Under the pieces are notes generated by a model. The model was not told where the DNA came from and did not search any database. It saw only the letters and a list, made by a program, of their open reading frames with translations. This document shows positions 17,776-26,877 of a DNA stretch of 64,000 nucleotides, one piece after another. Where the stretch lies: contig NZ_WBSM01000001.1 in the NCBI RefSeq assembly GCF_009299505.1, forward strand, positions 584,537 to 648,536. The letters are read 5' to 3'. The translations under genes were made by a program, and so were the position numbers. This stretch comes from Bifidobacterium ramosum. Lineage in GTDB: Bacteria > Actinomycetota > Actinomycetes > Actinomycetales > Bifidobacteriaceae. Position 1 is the stretch's first letter; the number at the start of each line of letters is the position of its first letter.

Positions 17776-18498
17776 CTACGCGCGACCTTCGTAAAGATAG
17801 AACGTTTCCGTGGCGTCGCCGCGCAAGGTCAAACGTCGTTCGCGCAGCCGGGCCAGTCCGCGATGCTCGTAGAAGCCGACGTTGCAGCTCGTGTCGGTGA
17901 ACAGGAAGTACCAATCCACACCGGCGTCGTGGAACCGGCGCATCGCATGGTCGAACAGCGCACGGCCCACACCGCATCCGCGCACGGTCTCATCGACCAG
18001 CAGCAACGTCACCTCCGCATCGAAACGCGGGCGCAACCCCTGCAGCAGTCGTGCGTCGACGCGCACCAACGACAGCATCTCACGCAGTCCATGTCGTCCC
18101 TCCGCGGTCAACAGCAGTGGCATCGCCAGTTCGATGACATGCCGACGATGCCACCGGGACCTGTGCACGTGACGTACATGACGTATATGCGGACACGGCT
18201 TGCGCACGTCACGCAGTGCGTACGACTCCCCCGCTGGAGATTCAGGTCTACTTCCACGCCCGTCGATGCCACGCCGGTCGATGCGCGTCGCGATGATGCC
18301 GACCACCGCGCCGCCCTGTTGTGCGACGACGGCATCATTCGAGCAGTCCAGACTGTGATGCAGGTCGATCATGGCGAGTCTGCGAGCGCATGCCAGGCTC
18401 ATGTGGGGATCGTTGTACCACATGCGGCGCAGCATGCCGGCGATCGCGGGGTAATCGTCGCGTCGCAGTGGGCGTAGCGTGAGAGCGTCATCGTTCAT
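17776..18498 (-). CDS. GNAT family N-acetyltransferase with long insert
   Basis: 240 residues. The N-terminal LTLRPLRRDDYPAIAGMLRRMW and C-terminal VTLLLVDETVRGCGVGRALFDHAM (acetyl-CoA loop RGCGVG) plus NVGFYEHRGL identify GNAT. Between them is an insert of about 90 residues rich in His and Arg (HIRHVRHVHRSRWHRRHV), which could bind metal or nucleic acid but may simply be unstructured. It is convergent with the preceding gene and divergent from the deformylase-like gene. Confidence 0.8.
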   Translation of the reverse strand: MNDDALTLRPLRRDDYPAIAGMLRRMWYNDPHMSLACARRLAMIDLHHSLDCSNDAVVAQQGGAVVGIIATRIDRRGIDGRGSRPESPAGESYALRDVRKPCPHIRHVRHVHRSRWHRRHVIELAMPLLLTAEGRHGLREMLSLVRVDARLLQGLRPRFDAEVTLLLVDETVRGCGVGRALFDHAMRRFHDAGVDWYFLFTDTSCNVGFYEHRGLARLRERRLTLRGDATETFYLYEGRA

Positions 18499-18598
18499 GG
18501 TTCACCGTCCGCGGGTAGGAGGCAACAGGCTGGTACGATGCAGTGTACATGCCACACAACGCATCTGTGACACTTGCATCCGTAGGAAAGGAACGACC

Positions 18599-19015
18599 AT
18601 GCAGCAGCCGATCATGACCGACGAACGATTCCTGAGCCGGCCATCCGAACCGGCGACCGAAGCCGATCTGGGCGTGGCCGTCGATTTGGCGGATACGTTG
18701 GCCGCGCATGCCGACTCGTGCGTGGGTATGGCGGCGAACATGATCGGCGTGTCCAAGCGGATCATCGTGTTCGCGGACGAAGCGACCGGACGGAACATGA
18801 TCATGGTCAATCCGCGGATCGTCGAGCGGTCGGGCGAATACGAGACCGAGGAGGGCTGTCTGTCGTTGACCGGCGTGCGTAAGACAATCCGGTACGAGCG
18901 GATCACCGTCACGTATTGCACGCGCCGGTTCCGTGAGGTCACCGCCGTGTTTGAGGGGTTCACCGCGCAGATCATCCAGCATGAGATCGACCATTGCAAC
19001 GGCATCCTGATCTGA
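18599..19015 (+). CDS. Peptide deformylase family protein, short form
   Basis: A 138-residue protein keeping the three deformylase motifs: GMAAN (residues 43-47) at the GxGxAAxQ position, with Asn instead of Gln; EGCLS (85-89) with the metal ligand C87; and QHEIDH (127-132) with metal ligands H128 and H132 and catalytic E129. The domain lacks the N-terminal and C-terminal extensions of housekeeping enzymes. The Gln-to-Asn change affects a residue near the oxyanion site, so activity may be altered. ATG 18599 follows AAAGGAA. Confidence 0.85.
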   Translation: MQQPIMTDERFLSRPSEPATEADLGVAVDLADTLAAHADSCVGMAANMIGVSKRIIVFADEATGRNMIMVNPRIVERSGEYETEEGCLSLTGVRKTIRYERITVTYCTRRFREVTAVFEGFTAQIIQHEIDHCNGILI

Positions 19016-19475
19016 GCCGATCCTGCGTCGGCACCGTATCGGTCTAATCAGTTCAGCATCAGCCCCTGCGCCCCCTAGTACTGGACTTTCGCCGATATTC
19101 AGTCATTACCGTGTAGAACGTCGGCGCTGACCGGTCTTCCGGTGCCGTCGACTGGCCCCGCGGGTTTGCCGAGCGTACGAAAATCGGGAAAAGAACGGCA
19201 TCGTCCCGAATTTCTTGCACTGACGGTTCCCCAGTGCGGGAAATTCGGGAAATCGGCGGCGTGTTCCCGAATTTCCTGCGCTGCCGTCGTCTCAGTGCAA
19301 GTATTTCGGGATGATGCGGCTGATTTCCCGAATTTCACGCGCTGAGTCACTGTCATCGCAAGGTTTTCGGGAACCAAGCGTCTGCAACTTCCACATCAAC
19401 GTTGTGCCCAGTTCGTCAGCCGAGTTCGCCACATATTGCCAACGATACGGGACTGTGCCCCGGCATCCGACACGG
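19016..19475. other. Intergenic region between convergent genes
   Basis: About 460 nt between convergent genes. The central 210 nt are a hairpin array. Outside it (19016-19165 and 19376-19475) I see no gene, tRNA or clear terminator. Confidence 0.5.
19166..19375. repeat. Second array of TTTCGGGA/TCCCGAAA hairpins
   Basis: Three hairpins and a final half unit, related to the array at 10691-10862. Arms such as GTGCGGGAAATTCGGGA and TCCCGAATTTCCTGCGCTG alternate with variable loops. Substitutions are more frequent than in the first array. It lies between convergent genes, unlike the first array, which follows a plus-strand operon. Confidence 0.72.
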
Positions 19476-19958
19476 TCACATCGCCTGCGCTCGCTGCGTG
19501 AATTCGCCGCCGTCGAACCAACCGACAACGTCGTTCTGCTCGACGATGAGCTGCGGGTCGATGGCGAGCGTGTGATGCGCGTCCTCGGTGCCGCAGTAAA
19601 TCATGTCGTACGGGAGCAGTCGACGATCCATGTACGCGGGGATGCCGAGGAACAGCGGTCCGACCGTGCCGACGTCGTAGCCGGTGCGATCCTTCACCAC
19701 ATCGGGCGACGCGAGATGCAACTGCCGCAATCCCAACGCACGGCCGAGCGCGCGCCAGCGCAGATGCCCGGACGCCAACGCGATCACCGCGAACACGCCC
19801 TCCTTCGTCTCCACGACGTATGTCGCCGCGGCGCGGGTCACATCGAACACGGTCGCCGCAGACGCGAGATCCACGATCGCGGTCTTATGTTCGATGATCC
19901 GCGCGCGATTCGCATGTTCGGCCGCAAACCGCACGATCCGTTCGTATCTGTCGTCCAT
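19476..19958 (-). CDS. YbaK/EbsC family aminoacyl-tRNA deacylase
   Basis: A 160-residue single-domain protein of the YbaK/ProX editing family, which hydrolyses mischarged aminoacyl-tRNA such as Cys- or Ala-tRNA-Pro. Visible features are AATYVVETKEGVFAVIALASGHLRWRALGRALG, with the K region and substrate-pocket strands, and the loop DRTGYDVGTVGPLFLGIP, a typical GxxxGxxxP segment. ATG 19958 starts at the conserved N-terminal helix; the longer in-frame start at 20051 would run into the divergent gene's promoter region. Confidence 0.82.
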   Translation of the reverse strand: MDDRYERIVRFAAEHANRARIIEHKTAIVDLASAATVFDVTRAAATYVVETKEGVFAVIALASGHLRWRALGRALGLRQLHLASPDVVKDRTGYDVGTVGPLFLGIPAYMDRRLLPYDMIYCGTEDAHHTLAIDPQLIVEQNDVVGWFDGGEFTQRAQAM

Positions 19959-20074
19959 GGTCACAGTGTATGCCCTCCGTATGCCATGGTCGCCGTCGCC
20001 GCCGTGGTATGGAACGTCGTCACTTGGCCGATGATCACACTCCGGTGACATTTGGGCTGGAATAATCGAGTGGT

Positions 20075-20440
20075 ATGAGTCATTTCATTTCCCGTTGGCT
20101 GGTATTGACGATCGCGGCGGGCGTCATGGTCGCCCTGCTGCCCGGCATGGAGGCGGTGGGCGAGCCGCCGATCCTCGGCATCGCCGCGTTCTCGCTGTTT
20201 CTGGCGCTCATCAACGCGTCGATCAAACCGGTCGTGCATCTGCTCGCCCTGCCGATCTCGATCCTGAGTTTCGGCTTGTTCGCGCTGATTCTCAACTGGC
20301 TGTTCATGGAGCTCGCCTCGTGGCTGGCGCTCACCCTGTTCGACGTGGGCGTGGTCATCCATGGTTTCTGGTGGTCGGTGCTTGGCTCGATCATCATGGC
20401 GATCGTCTCCGGTCTCGTCGGCGACGTCATCGGCGAATAA
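20075..20440 (+). CDS. Phage holin family (superfamily IV) membrane protein
   Basis: 121 residues, four membrane helices at about 7-25, 33-52, 60-82 and 92-115, with the conserved motifs LINASIKPVV and LPISILSFGLFALILNWLFM. This matches the actinobacterial family named after mycobacterial phage holins. Most members are chromosomal and of unknown function, and no phage genes are nearby, so this is not a sign of a prophage. It is convergent with the jetC-like gene across a strong hairpin. Confidence 0.8.
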   Translation: MSHFISRWLVLTIAAGVMVALLPGMEAVGEPPILGIAAFSLFLALINASIKPVVHLLALPISILSFGLFALILNWLFMELASWLALTLFDVGVVIHGFWWSVLGSIIMAIVSGLVGDVIGE

Positions 20441-20466
20441 GCCTGCCCGTGATGCGTGACGGCGCA

Positions 20467-20506
20467 GCGAGGGGCGGTTCCCACCACGACGGGGACCGCC
20501 CCTCGC
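20467..20506. terminator. Bidirectional terminator hairpin
   Basis: A 16-bp stem GCGAGGGGCGGTTCCC / GGGGACCGCCCCTCGC with an 8-nt loop, between the convergent holin-like and jetC-like genes. It can act on both strands. Confidence 0.75.
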
Positions 20507-20523
20507 CTGATATATATGGCCGT

Positions 20524-23500
20524 CTACCGATTGGCGTCCGGCGTCTTGACCGTGCCGTCGCCGGCGCCCGGCTCGTCGAGGGCGTCGGCGTAGCCGCTCC
20601 ACGTGGCCTCGTGCAGGGACGTGAGGCCGGTGTCGGGATCCTTGCGGGTGACGTACGCCTTGGTGGACACCTCGAGGATCTCGCCGGTCTTGCTTTCGGG
20701 CGCGGAGACGATCACCTGGAATCCGAGGCGCGGCAGCACGCCGAGCGCGCGCTGCGTGTAGCGGCCGTCGGCCTTGATGAGCGCCTCGTCGAGGAACAGC
20801 GTGGTGTAGCTCGGCTTGAGCCGGTTCTCCATGCCGCCGCCGAGCAGGTAGATGAGCGCCGCGCCGTACACGAACGACGTGAGCTCCTGCAACGCGCCGC
20901 CCGACCTGCCGCCGGTCGACGTGATGCGTTCGTCCTGCCCGTCGTCGTGGTGCACGATCGCGTAGAACGACGAACGGCAGCGCGGGTCGAGATCGCGCGC
21001 GCCGTAGCTGCGGATGCCGTTGACGTCTTTGACCTGTGCGAGTTCGTGCCGCAGCAGTTCGATCATCGTCGCGCACGCGGCGAACGCGCGCTTCGATCCG
21101 TTCATGCCGGCGCCGTCGGACTGTGCTTCGGACTTGCCGGACGCATCGGACGCCGCGACGGACGTGCCCGTGCCGTTCTGCGCGGACTTCCAGTCGTTGA
21201 GCGTGCGGATGGTTCGCTGCAGCTGCGCCGAGAACGCACGGTCGGGGTTGCGCACGTCGGCGTGCAATGACAGGCTGCCATGGCGCGGGCCGAACCGCTG
21301 CCCGTCGAGCATCGCGTTGATGCGGTCGAGCTGATCGCGGATGTCGCCCGCATCCGTGTCGATGGCGCGTTTGACGGTCAGCAGGCTCATGAGCAGGTGG
21401 TCGAGGCACCGCCGGTATTCGGCGTCCGTGGCAGCCACGGCGGCCAGATGCGTGAGGCTGTCGAGTTCCTCGAGATAGTACCGGTAGTCGTTCACGCTGG
21501 CGGTGAGCGCATCGCCGTCGGCCGCGTATTGGTCGATGTATGCGCTCATCTTGAGTTCGACGCCGGTGCGCGCGGTGTCGGCGCGTTCGTTGAGCGTGGT
21601 GATGTGCGCGGCCATGGCGGTGCACATGCCGGCGACGACGCGGTCGGCGAACGTGCCGTCCGGCTGCGCCGACGCTGCGGTTCCGGAGGATGCCGACGCT
21701 GGTGCCGTCAGCCCCGCGCCGATGATCATGTGCGCGCGCAGTGCCGTATCGCCGAATCCGGCGAACCGCTGTTCGTAGGCCTGCGTGAGTTCGTCGATGA
21801 TGTCGTCGCCGAGTATGGCCGTGGACGATGCGGCACCGGTACGCACGTCACCGGCATGCGCAACGTCCGTGTCGTCATCCGCGTCGCCGTGCGCGTCCAG
21901 CCATGCGCGCCCGGCCTGCGCGGCCGCGGCGGCGGACCGTGCGGCCTGTTCGGCCTCGATCCGCTGGCGCTGCACCCGGTCGAGTTCCTCATTCAATGTG
22001 TCGCGCATGTCGGCGAGCTTGGCGAGTTTGGGATCGTTGGTGATCGACGCGATCGTGGCTTCGATCTCGTCGATATGCCGTTCGGCGCCGGCCACATCGA
22101 TCTTCTCCCATGCCGTATAGGCGAGCTGGTCGGCGAGTTCGCGTTCGCGGTGGAGCCGGTCGGTCGCCGTCTTCGCGTCCGCATACGCCTGTTCCGCCTG
22201 TTCGACCTGCGTGCGGGCGTCATCGATCTGCCGGCGTAGCAGATCAAGATACTGTTTGTTGACGAAGCCGATGATCTGCTGCCGGTCCTTGACGCCATAC
22301 TGGCCGCGTTTGCCGGATTTGATCTGCCCGTCGAGCTGCACCTGACGGGTGTCGCGGTCCGTGTCGTCGATGGCCGTGACGCAGCGCGCGTCGAACCGGT
22401 CGGAGCGGGTCTGCTCACGCAGCCATCCGGAGAACGGGGAATCCTCGCGGTACCGCAGCTTGCCGGACATCCACTCGCCGATACCGGTATCGGCGCCGGC
22501 GACGTTGACACCAGCACCAGCGGCAGCCTCACCGTCGCCGTAGTCGCGCGTCGTGTCGACGAACTGCCAGGTGCGCCGGGCCATCGCATGCGGATCGATG
22601 GTGCTCACCTTCGCGGCGAACCCGCGTTCGTGCCGTTTGTCCACGAGGATGGTCTGTGCGATCGGCGCGTACACGACGTTCATGGCCAGCCGCCACCGCT
22701 CGTCCTCGTCACGCACGTCCATGAGTTCGGCCACGTACGGCAGTTCGTCGGGCGTGAGCCCCGTCGCCCGGCACAGCATGGCGCGCGTCTCGTCCATCTG
22801 CTGCGTGATACGCGTGCGATGCGCACTCTGCCGCTGATAGTCGCGTTCCAGAGTCCGTAGGGTTTCGTTGGCCGCGGACCGGCGGCCGAACGCCTCGTTG
22901 CGCGCGTCCTCGAGTTCGTCGTTGCGCCGGTCGTAGGCGACTTTGAACGTGACCGCGTCGATGCGCGCCTGCTCCCATGCCTTCTCGCTGTCGGGCATAG
23001 GTTTGCCGGCCGCGCCATGATTGGCGGCGATGCGGTCGTGGGTCTCCCGTACATCCTCCAGCGTGCGCTTCGCGGTTTCGCGCTCGTATTCGAGACGGGC
23101 GAGGTTGCCGCCGTCCAATCCCTGCATCTGGCCGCGGATCGCGTCGATGCGCGAGCGCAGGTCGTCGGCGCGTCGGCCGGCCGCGACCGCGTCGGCCTGC
23201 CGTGCGGCGTGTTCGTCGTCGTCGATCGGCAGTTGCGCGGCGACCTCGCCGGTCATGCGTGCGAGCGCCCACCGGCGTATCGTCTCCTTGCCGGACGGTG
23301 TGGATGGGTCGACCGGCGCGAATCGGCGTGCCTGCCGTTGCATCTCGCCGTAGCGCGCGTAGTCGTCGCGGATAGCGCGCAGTTTGGCCATGCGGTTGGC
23401 CTTGTCCTCCATGGCGCGGAAGTTCTCGGCGTAGCGGTCGTAGTCGTCGACCGTAGTGCGCGCCAGGTCGAGCGCTTCCGGCACGCCGAGCACGCCCTGT

Positions 23501-24192
23501 TTGAAGATGTCGTCAAGCCGGGATGGCGCGTCGGCCGACTGGATCTTGGCGAGCAGACGGCACGCTTCGGCACTCAGGCCCATCACCGACCAGATGTGCT
23601 CGTGGAACGCCTCCGCGCTGGGGAACGTGAGGCATTGCGGGTACGCGGCCTTCAACTGCGTGGGCGTGAACGGCGTGTCGCGGTAGGCGTCCATCGCCCG
23701 CGGGTCGATCATACGGTCCCAGACCACGTACTGGCGGCGTACGGCGCTGCGCTCGTCGCCGGGCATGAGATACAGAAACTTGCCGCACGAAAGCGTCTGA
23801 CCGTCGGTCAGGTTGCGGTAGGTGTCGACGATCGCGCCCCACACGGCCTGCGGTACGCCGTTCGCGTCGCGTCCGCGCAGGGTGATCGGACGGTCGCCGT
23901 CGCCGGTGTCGCCCACGCCGACCATGCCGAGCAGATACGTGTAGTCGCTGCGTTCGGAACGGCCTGAGTTCGATGCCTTGTTGAACGGCGTACCGGTCGG
24001 GTACAGCAGGGAGATCTGCGCGTCCACGAGCGTCGATTTGCCGGATTCGCTGGCGCCGGCGAGCAGCGTCACGGGCAGATCCTTGTCCATCGACGGGCGG
24101 AATTCGTGATAGCCCTCGTACGAGCCCCAGTTGACGAGCTGGCGGCTTTCCATCATCCACCGGTCGGCGATCATCTGCAGGTCTTTCGCCAT
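20524..24192 (-). CDS. jetC: JetC/MksB-like SMC-type ATPase
   Basis: 1222 residues, SMC-like. The N-terminal head has Walker A GASESGKST (about 46-54). A central region of several hundred residues rich in Ala, Arg, Glu and Gln forms the coiled coils. The C-terminal head has the signature STGGRSGGALQEL and Walker B YTTLFLDEALIKADGRY. This is the JetC (MksB) architecture of Wadjet and MksBEF condensins, which extrude DNA loops. Preferred ATG 24192 follows GGGAG; it starts 2 nt after the jetB-like stop. The gene ends the operon: a terminator follows and no jetD nuclease gene is present. Confidence 0.88.
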   Translation of the reverse strand: MAKDLQMIADRWMMESRQLVNWGSYEGYHEFRPSMDKDLPVTLLAGASESGKSTLVDAQISLLYPTGTPFNKASNSGRSERSDYTYLLGMVGVGDTGDGDRPITLRGRDANGVPQAVWGAIVDTYRNLTDGQTLSCGKFLYLMPGDERSAVRRQYVVWDRMIDPRAMDAYRDTPFTPTQLKAAYPQCLTFPSAEAFHEHIWSVMGLSAEACRLLAKIQSADAPSRLDDIFKQGVLGVPEALDLARTTVDDYDRYAENFRAMEDKANRMAKLRAIRDDYARYGEMQRQARRFAPVDPSTPSGKETIRRWALARMTGEVAAQLPIDDDEHAARQADAVAAGRRADDLRSRIDAIRGQMQGLDGGNLARLEYERETAKRTLEDVRETHDRIAANHGAAGKPMPDSEKAWEQARIDAVTFKVAYDRRNDELEDARNEAFGRRSAANETLRTLERDYQRQSAHRTRITQQMDETRAMLCRATGLTPDELPYVAELMDVRDEDERWRLAMNVVYAPIAQTILVDKRHERGFAAKVSTIDPHAMARRTWQFVDTTRDYGDGEAAAGAGVNVAGADTGIGEWMSGKLRYREDSPFSGWLREQTRSDRFDARCVTAIDDTDRDTRQVQLDGQIKSGKRGQYGVKDRQQIIGFVNKQYLDLLRRQIDDARTQVEQAEQAYADAKTATDRLHRERELADQLAYTAWEKIDVAGAERHIDEIEATIASITNDPKLAKLADMRDTLNEELDRVQRQRIEAEQAARSAAAAAQAGRAWLDAHGDADDDTDVAHAGDVRTGAASSTAILGDDIIDELTQAYEQRFAGFGDTALRAHMIIGAGLTAPASASSGTAASAQPDGTFADRVVAGMCTAMAAHITTLNERADTARTGVELKMSAYIDQYAADGDALTASVNDYRYYLEELDSLTHLAAVAATDAEYRRCLDHLLMSLLTVKRAIDTDAGDIRDQLDRINAMLDGQRFGPRHGSLSLHADVRNPDRAFSAQLQRTIRTLNDWKSAQNGTGTSVAASDASGKSEAQSDGAGMNGSKRAFAACATMIELLRHELAQVKDVNGIRSYGARDLDPRCRSSFYAIVHHDDGQDERITSTGGRSGGALQELTSFVYGAALIYLLGGGMENRLKPSYTTLFLDEALIKADGRYTQRALGVLPRLGFQVIVSAPESKTGEILEVSTKAYVTRKDPDTGLTSLHEATWSGYADALDEPGAGDGTVKTPDANR

Positions 24193-24194
24193 CG

Positions 24195-25139
24195 TCACTC
24201 CCTTTCCTTGCCGTCGGTCGCGTCGGCCCTATCGTCGTCGGTGTCGCCGTTCACGTCGCCGCGACCGTCGTGCGCGTCGTCCGTAAACAGCGGCGCGGCG
24301 AACCGCGTCTCGTCGATCGTGTCGGCCGAGGCCTCGTCCGGCGTCTCATCCGCCGCGTTCGTATTCGTCGTGGCCACGGTATCGTCGTCCCCGGCATCGT
24401 CGCCGTCGCGGCCGTCCGTGCCGGACGCGACGTCCAGCCACGAGTCGGCCAGCTCACGGTCGAGCACCACCGGCACAAGCGGCGTGATCCGGTACATGGT
24501 GTCGTCGTCCGCCGTGCGTTCGAGATACCCGTACGTGCACATCGCGGACACGATCGAGCCGACCTGTTTGAGCACGGTCTCCTCGTCGTTGCGGGCCGCG
24601 AGATATCCGGTGCCCGTGGCGAGCGCCGCACGGATCTCCTCGAAGCTCACCAGCCAGTGGGAGTCCTCCTCGCGCGCGTTCTCGTATTCGAGCACGCGGA
24701 TGCGCAGGAACGCGAGCAACGCGGCCTCCTCGCGTTTGAGGCTGGTGCGGGTCTTCAATGCGCGCAGCGTGACGTCGGGACCGGCAACGGGCATGGCGAT
24801 CATGATGCGGTAGCGTTCGTTGACGACCAGTTCGAGCAGGTCGTTGTTGAGCGAGCGGACGACGGCGTCGCGGTTGTCGAGCACCGTGTCGTACAGGTCG
24901 CCGGTGATGTAGCGTTCGCGTTTGAGCGCGATCGCGGCCATGCGCGCGTCGGCGGTCATGTTGCCGCTGTCGCCCTCGAACAGGGCGTACGGGTTGACCG
25001 CCCCTTCCGTGTGGTCGTCCGCGCGATCAGCCGTGTGCTCGTCCGTGCGGGTTCCGACCGTTACGGCGGCGTCGTAGGCACCGTCGACCGGCGCGTCATG
25101 CATCGTCGTATCCGTGTCGTTCGTGCTGATGCTCGTCAT
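24195..25139 (-). CDS. jetB: JetB/MksE-like protein (DUF4194)
   Basis: 314 residues. The middle (about 48-235) is the DUF4194 winged-helix domain that bridges kleisin and SMC heads, with motifs [19 protein letters not shown] and [12 protein letters not shown]. Both ends are unusual: an N-terminal Asp/Thr-rich segment of about 45 residues, and a C-terminal tail of about 80 residues made largely of Asp, Thr, Ala and Glu. It sits between jetA and jetC with gaps of a few bases, so the three form one translational unit. Confidence 0.88.
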   Translation of the reverse strand: MTSISTNDTDTTMHDAPVDGAYDAAVTVGTRTDEHTADRADDHTEGAVNPYALFEGDSGNMTADARMAAIALKRERYITGDLYDTVLDNRDAVVRSLNNDLLELVVNERYRIMIAMPVAGPDVTLRALKTRTSLKREEAALLAFLRIRVLEYENAREEDSHWLVSFEEIRAALATGTGYLAARNDEETVLKQVGSIVSAMCTYGYLERTADDDTMYRITPLVPVVLDRELADSWLDVASGTDGRDGDDAGDDDTVATTNTNAADETPDEASADTIDETRFAAPLFTDDAHDGRGDVNGDTDDDRADATDGKERE

Positions 25140-25145
25140 CCTTCC

Positions 25146-26678
25146 CTATCCTTCCCTCGCGATCTCGTCCAGTGCGTCCGCCGTCGTCAGTATCGGTCGT
25201 GTCACCCAGTCGCGCGGCGTGCCGTCGAGCGATACGCAATGCCATGTCGCCGTGTCGGTGTCGTGCGTCCCGTCGGCGTACCGGATGGCGCTGAGGAAGC
25301 CGACCAGTTCGCTTTCGCGGCGTTCCGCATCCGGCAGCCGGTTGAAACTGGCGGCAACGTCGATGCGGCCGTCCGCCCGCGTGACCGGATCGTGCCGGAT
25401 CAGCGTGATCATGCGGTGCAATCGTGGGCCGCCGCCGACGATCATGGCCTTGAGATCGACCGGCGTCGTATCGTCGTCGCGTGACGATTGCGCATCGGTC
25501 AGACCGGGCGTCGTCGCACGCACCATCGATCGTGCCGGTCGTGTCGGCAGCGCCGCGAACTGGGCGCCCGCGCTGCCGGTCGGATACGGTCGCGACGCGT
25601 CGTTCGGATGCGCTCTCGCGTCGGCGTTGAGACGCACGAACAGGCGGTTGAGCGTACCGAGCATGGTGCGGTAGCGCGTGTCGGTCTGTTGGCGGACGAG
25701 TCGGCTGACGGCCTCGTCGGAGACGCGCATCTGGCCGCGCACCGCCTCGATACCGTCGTAGATGCGGGCGAGTTCGTCGCGGATCTGGTCGAGCAGCGCA
25801 CTTGATGCGCCGGCCAGATACGGGGTTCTGGCGATGTCGCGCAACGCGTCGTCGATCTGCTGGCGGCCTTCGTCGGTGATGATCACCTGAAACGCGTCCT
25901 CGAATCGCCGGCCACTGTCGGATTCCTGGAACGAACGCCGGTATTCATCATGGTAGGCGGTGAGAATCTCGTCGACGCTCATGTCGCCGCCCTGCATGCG
26001 CCGGCGCAGCGCGTCGCCGTTGTCGCGTTCGGCGAGTACGAGTTCACGCAGGTCGATGGGCACGCCGCGCAGCGTGTTGTGGATGACGGCGATTACGTCC
26101 CTGACCTGGTCCGCGCTGAGCGCGGCGTGCTGCTGACCCTGCTGGATGCGTTTGATCTCGCGCCTGCGTTCCTTGATCTCCTGGTTGAGCAGGCGCACGC
26201 GTTCGCTCGGATCGGCGGTCAGCTGCATGCGCGCGTGTTCGATCTCCATGATGATGCTGTTGGCCTGCGCGCCGGACAAGGTGCGGGTGTCGTCCTCGAG
26301 CCGGCCGAGCGCGTCGATGGCGCGGTGGGCGCGGGCGGTGAGCCGGTAGAGGAATCGGTGGGATGCGGCGTCGTGCGCGTTGGCGAGCCATGCGTAGTCG
26401 CCGTCGCCTTCGCGGCTCAGGTCGACGAGGATCTGGTGCGCCGCCTCCGCATACGTCTGGTCGGGCTTGGGCGTGTAGTCGCCGGTGTCGGCGAGCGCGG
26501 ACAGGCCTTGCGCGAAGCGTTCCTCCAGGGTTTCGCGCGGCAGTTCGCCGGTCAGCGGGTCGAACGCGGCGCGCAGGAGCGCCACGTAGAGCTTGGCGTT
26601 GGCGCGCAGCAGCAGACGAAGCACGCCGGTCTCGTAGACCGGTCGCAGCCGTTCCATCTCCTGTCTGACGTCACCCAT
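25146..26678 (-). CDS. jetA: JetA/MksF-like kleisin (DUF3375)
   Basis: A 510-residue DUF3375 protein, close to the family's usual size. An N-terminal winged-helix part (RLLLRANAKLYVALLRAAFD) is followed by helical segments with AYAWLANAHDAASHRFLYRLT-like and RVRLLNQEIKERRREIKRIQQG elements and a C-terminal region matching the kleisin role of closing the SMC ring. ATG 26678 is preferred; the in-frame extension to 26780 has no conserved features. It is the first gene of jetABC. In Wadjet these proteins sense and restrict circular plasmids; without JetD they resemble chromosomal MksBEF. Confidence 0.87.
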   Translation of the reverse strand: MGDVRQEMERLRPVYETGVLRLLLRANAKLYVALLRAAFDPLTGELPRETLEERFAQGLSALADTGDYTPKPDQTYAEAAHQILVDLSREGDGDYAWLANAHDAASHRFLYRLTARAHRAIDALGRLEDDTRTLSGAQANSIIMEIEHARMQLTADPSERVRLLNQEIKERRREIKRIQQGQQHAALSADQVRDVIAVIHNTLRGVPIDLRELVLAERDNGDALRRRMQGGDMSVDEILTAYHDEYRRSFQESDSGRRFEDAFQVIITDEGRQQIDDALRDIARTPYLAGASSALLDQIRDELARIYDGIEAVRGQMRVSDEAVSRLVRQQTDTRYRTMLGTLNRLFVRLNADARAHPNDASRPYPTGSAGAQFAALPTRPARSMVRATTPGLTDAQSSRDDDTTPVDLKAMIVGGGPRLHRMITLIRHDPVTRADGRIDVAASFNRLPDAERRESELVGFLSAIRYADGTHDTDTATWHCVSLDGTPRDWVTRPILTTADALDEIAREG

Positions 26679-26722
26679 ACCCGCCTCGCTTTCCTTGCCG
26701 CAACTTATAAGGCTATCATGCC

Positions 26723-26875
26723 GGTTCCCGGGATTCGGCCCGCGCATCCCAGGAACCGAAAACCTCACATCGGCGCACATAACCGATCAACGGCAAGCGC
26801 GCGATGACGCCGTTCCCGGCCAAAAAGCACACAACGGCCGGTTCCCGGGATTCTCACCGGAAAATCCCGGGAACC
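26723..26875. repeat. Two GGTTCCCGGGAT hairpins upstream of jetA
   Basis: Hairpin one is 26723-26757 (GGTTCCCGGGAT / ATCCCAGGAACC) and hairpin two is 26840-26875 (GGTTCCCGGGATT / AATCCCGGGAACC). They share arms. They lie between the end of the upstream ABC permease gene and the start of jetA, where a terminator for the efflux operon would be expected. The jetA promoter must be in the same 200 nt. Confidence 0.65.
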
Positions 26876-26877
26876 AG

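Noticed and set aside
20075..20440. Prophage remnant suggested by the holin-like gene
   Set aside because: No endolysin, integrase, terminase or structural gene is nearby; the family is commonly chromosomal in actinobacteria.
19961..21625. 554-codon minus-strand frame across the holin-like gene and jetC end
   Set aside because: Arg/His-rich shadow of jetC in another frame, covering two real genes and a terminator.
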